Positions 13,505-13,505 of a DNA stretch of 13,505 bases are shown here, one piece after another. Position 1 is the first letter of the stretch, and each line of letters opens with the position of its first letter. The notes under the pieces were generated by a model, which did no database searches, was not told where the DNA came from, and was given only the letters and a program-made list of their open reading frames with translations. The stretch is from Moorella sp. UBA4076 (GTDB taxonomy: Bacteria; Bacillota; DSM-521; Neomoorellales; Neomoorellaceae). The stretch spans positions 231 to 13,735 of the forward strand of contig DFYS01000156.1 of NCBI GenBank assembly GCA_002383405.1, in the 5' to 3' direction. Made by a program: the position numbers and the translations under genes.

Positions 13505-13505
13505 A

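Overview
The window is a compact, mostly minus-strand block of housekeeping genes from a GC-rich, probably thermophilic member of the Firmicutes (Clostridia). Moorella or a relative is my best guess, from the high GC content, the gene order and the protein sequences. In transcription order (right to left) it reads: cation diffusion facilitator, LapA-domain membrane protein, recJ, relA/spoT-type rel, dtd, a metallo-beta-lactamase-fold hydrolase, hisS, aspS, 6S RNA, tcdA, csoR. The run recJ-relA-dtd-hisS-aspS-6S RNA-tcdA is the conserved Firmicutes neighbourhood known from Bacillus subtilis (yrvD-yrvE/recJ-apt-relA-dtd-...-hisS-aspS-bsrA-yrvM). The apt gene usually found between recJ and relA is absent here. 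No plus-strand gene is convincing.

Layout. Bases 1-130 lie past the csoR stop and hold its terminator plus a contig-terminal repeat. csoR (131-424) has its own sigma-A-type promoter and a dyad that could be its autoregulatory site. tcdA (572-1288) lies directly downstream of the 6S RNA gene (about 1303-1490), whose U-rich 3' end nearly touches the tcdA ribosome binding site. Bases 1491-1863 hold no recognisable gene, but they include a 37-bp direct repeat of the aspS 3' end. aspS (1864-3684) and hisS (3974-5242) are separated by about 290 bp that contain two diverged copies of a hairpin-bearing repeat. The metallo-hydrolase, dtd and rel follow at short spacing. A strong hairpin separates rel from an unusually long recJ. 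recJ is translationally coupled to the LapA-domain gene, and a CDF metal transporter heads the cluster behind a terminator hairpin.

Functionally the block combines translation fidelity (two aminoacyl-tRNA synthetases, D-Tyr-tRNA deacylase, the t6A-modifying TcdA), starvation and stationary-phase control (Rel, 6S RNA), DNA repair (RecJ) and metal homeostasis (CDF, CsoR). The AspRS carries a histidine typical of non-discriminating enzymes, which predicts tRNA-dependent asparagine synthesis.

I found no clearly new multi-gene system. The most unusual material is repetitive or non-coding: two in-frame tandem-repeat tracts inside recJ, the hairpin repeats between hisS and aspS with related purine-rich tracts elsewhere, the duplicated aspS 3' end, and inverted copies of one 21-nt sequence at the two extreme ends of the window, which suggests that the contig breaks at a dispersed repeat.
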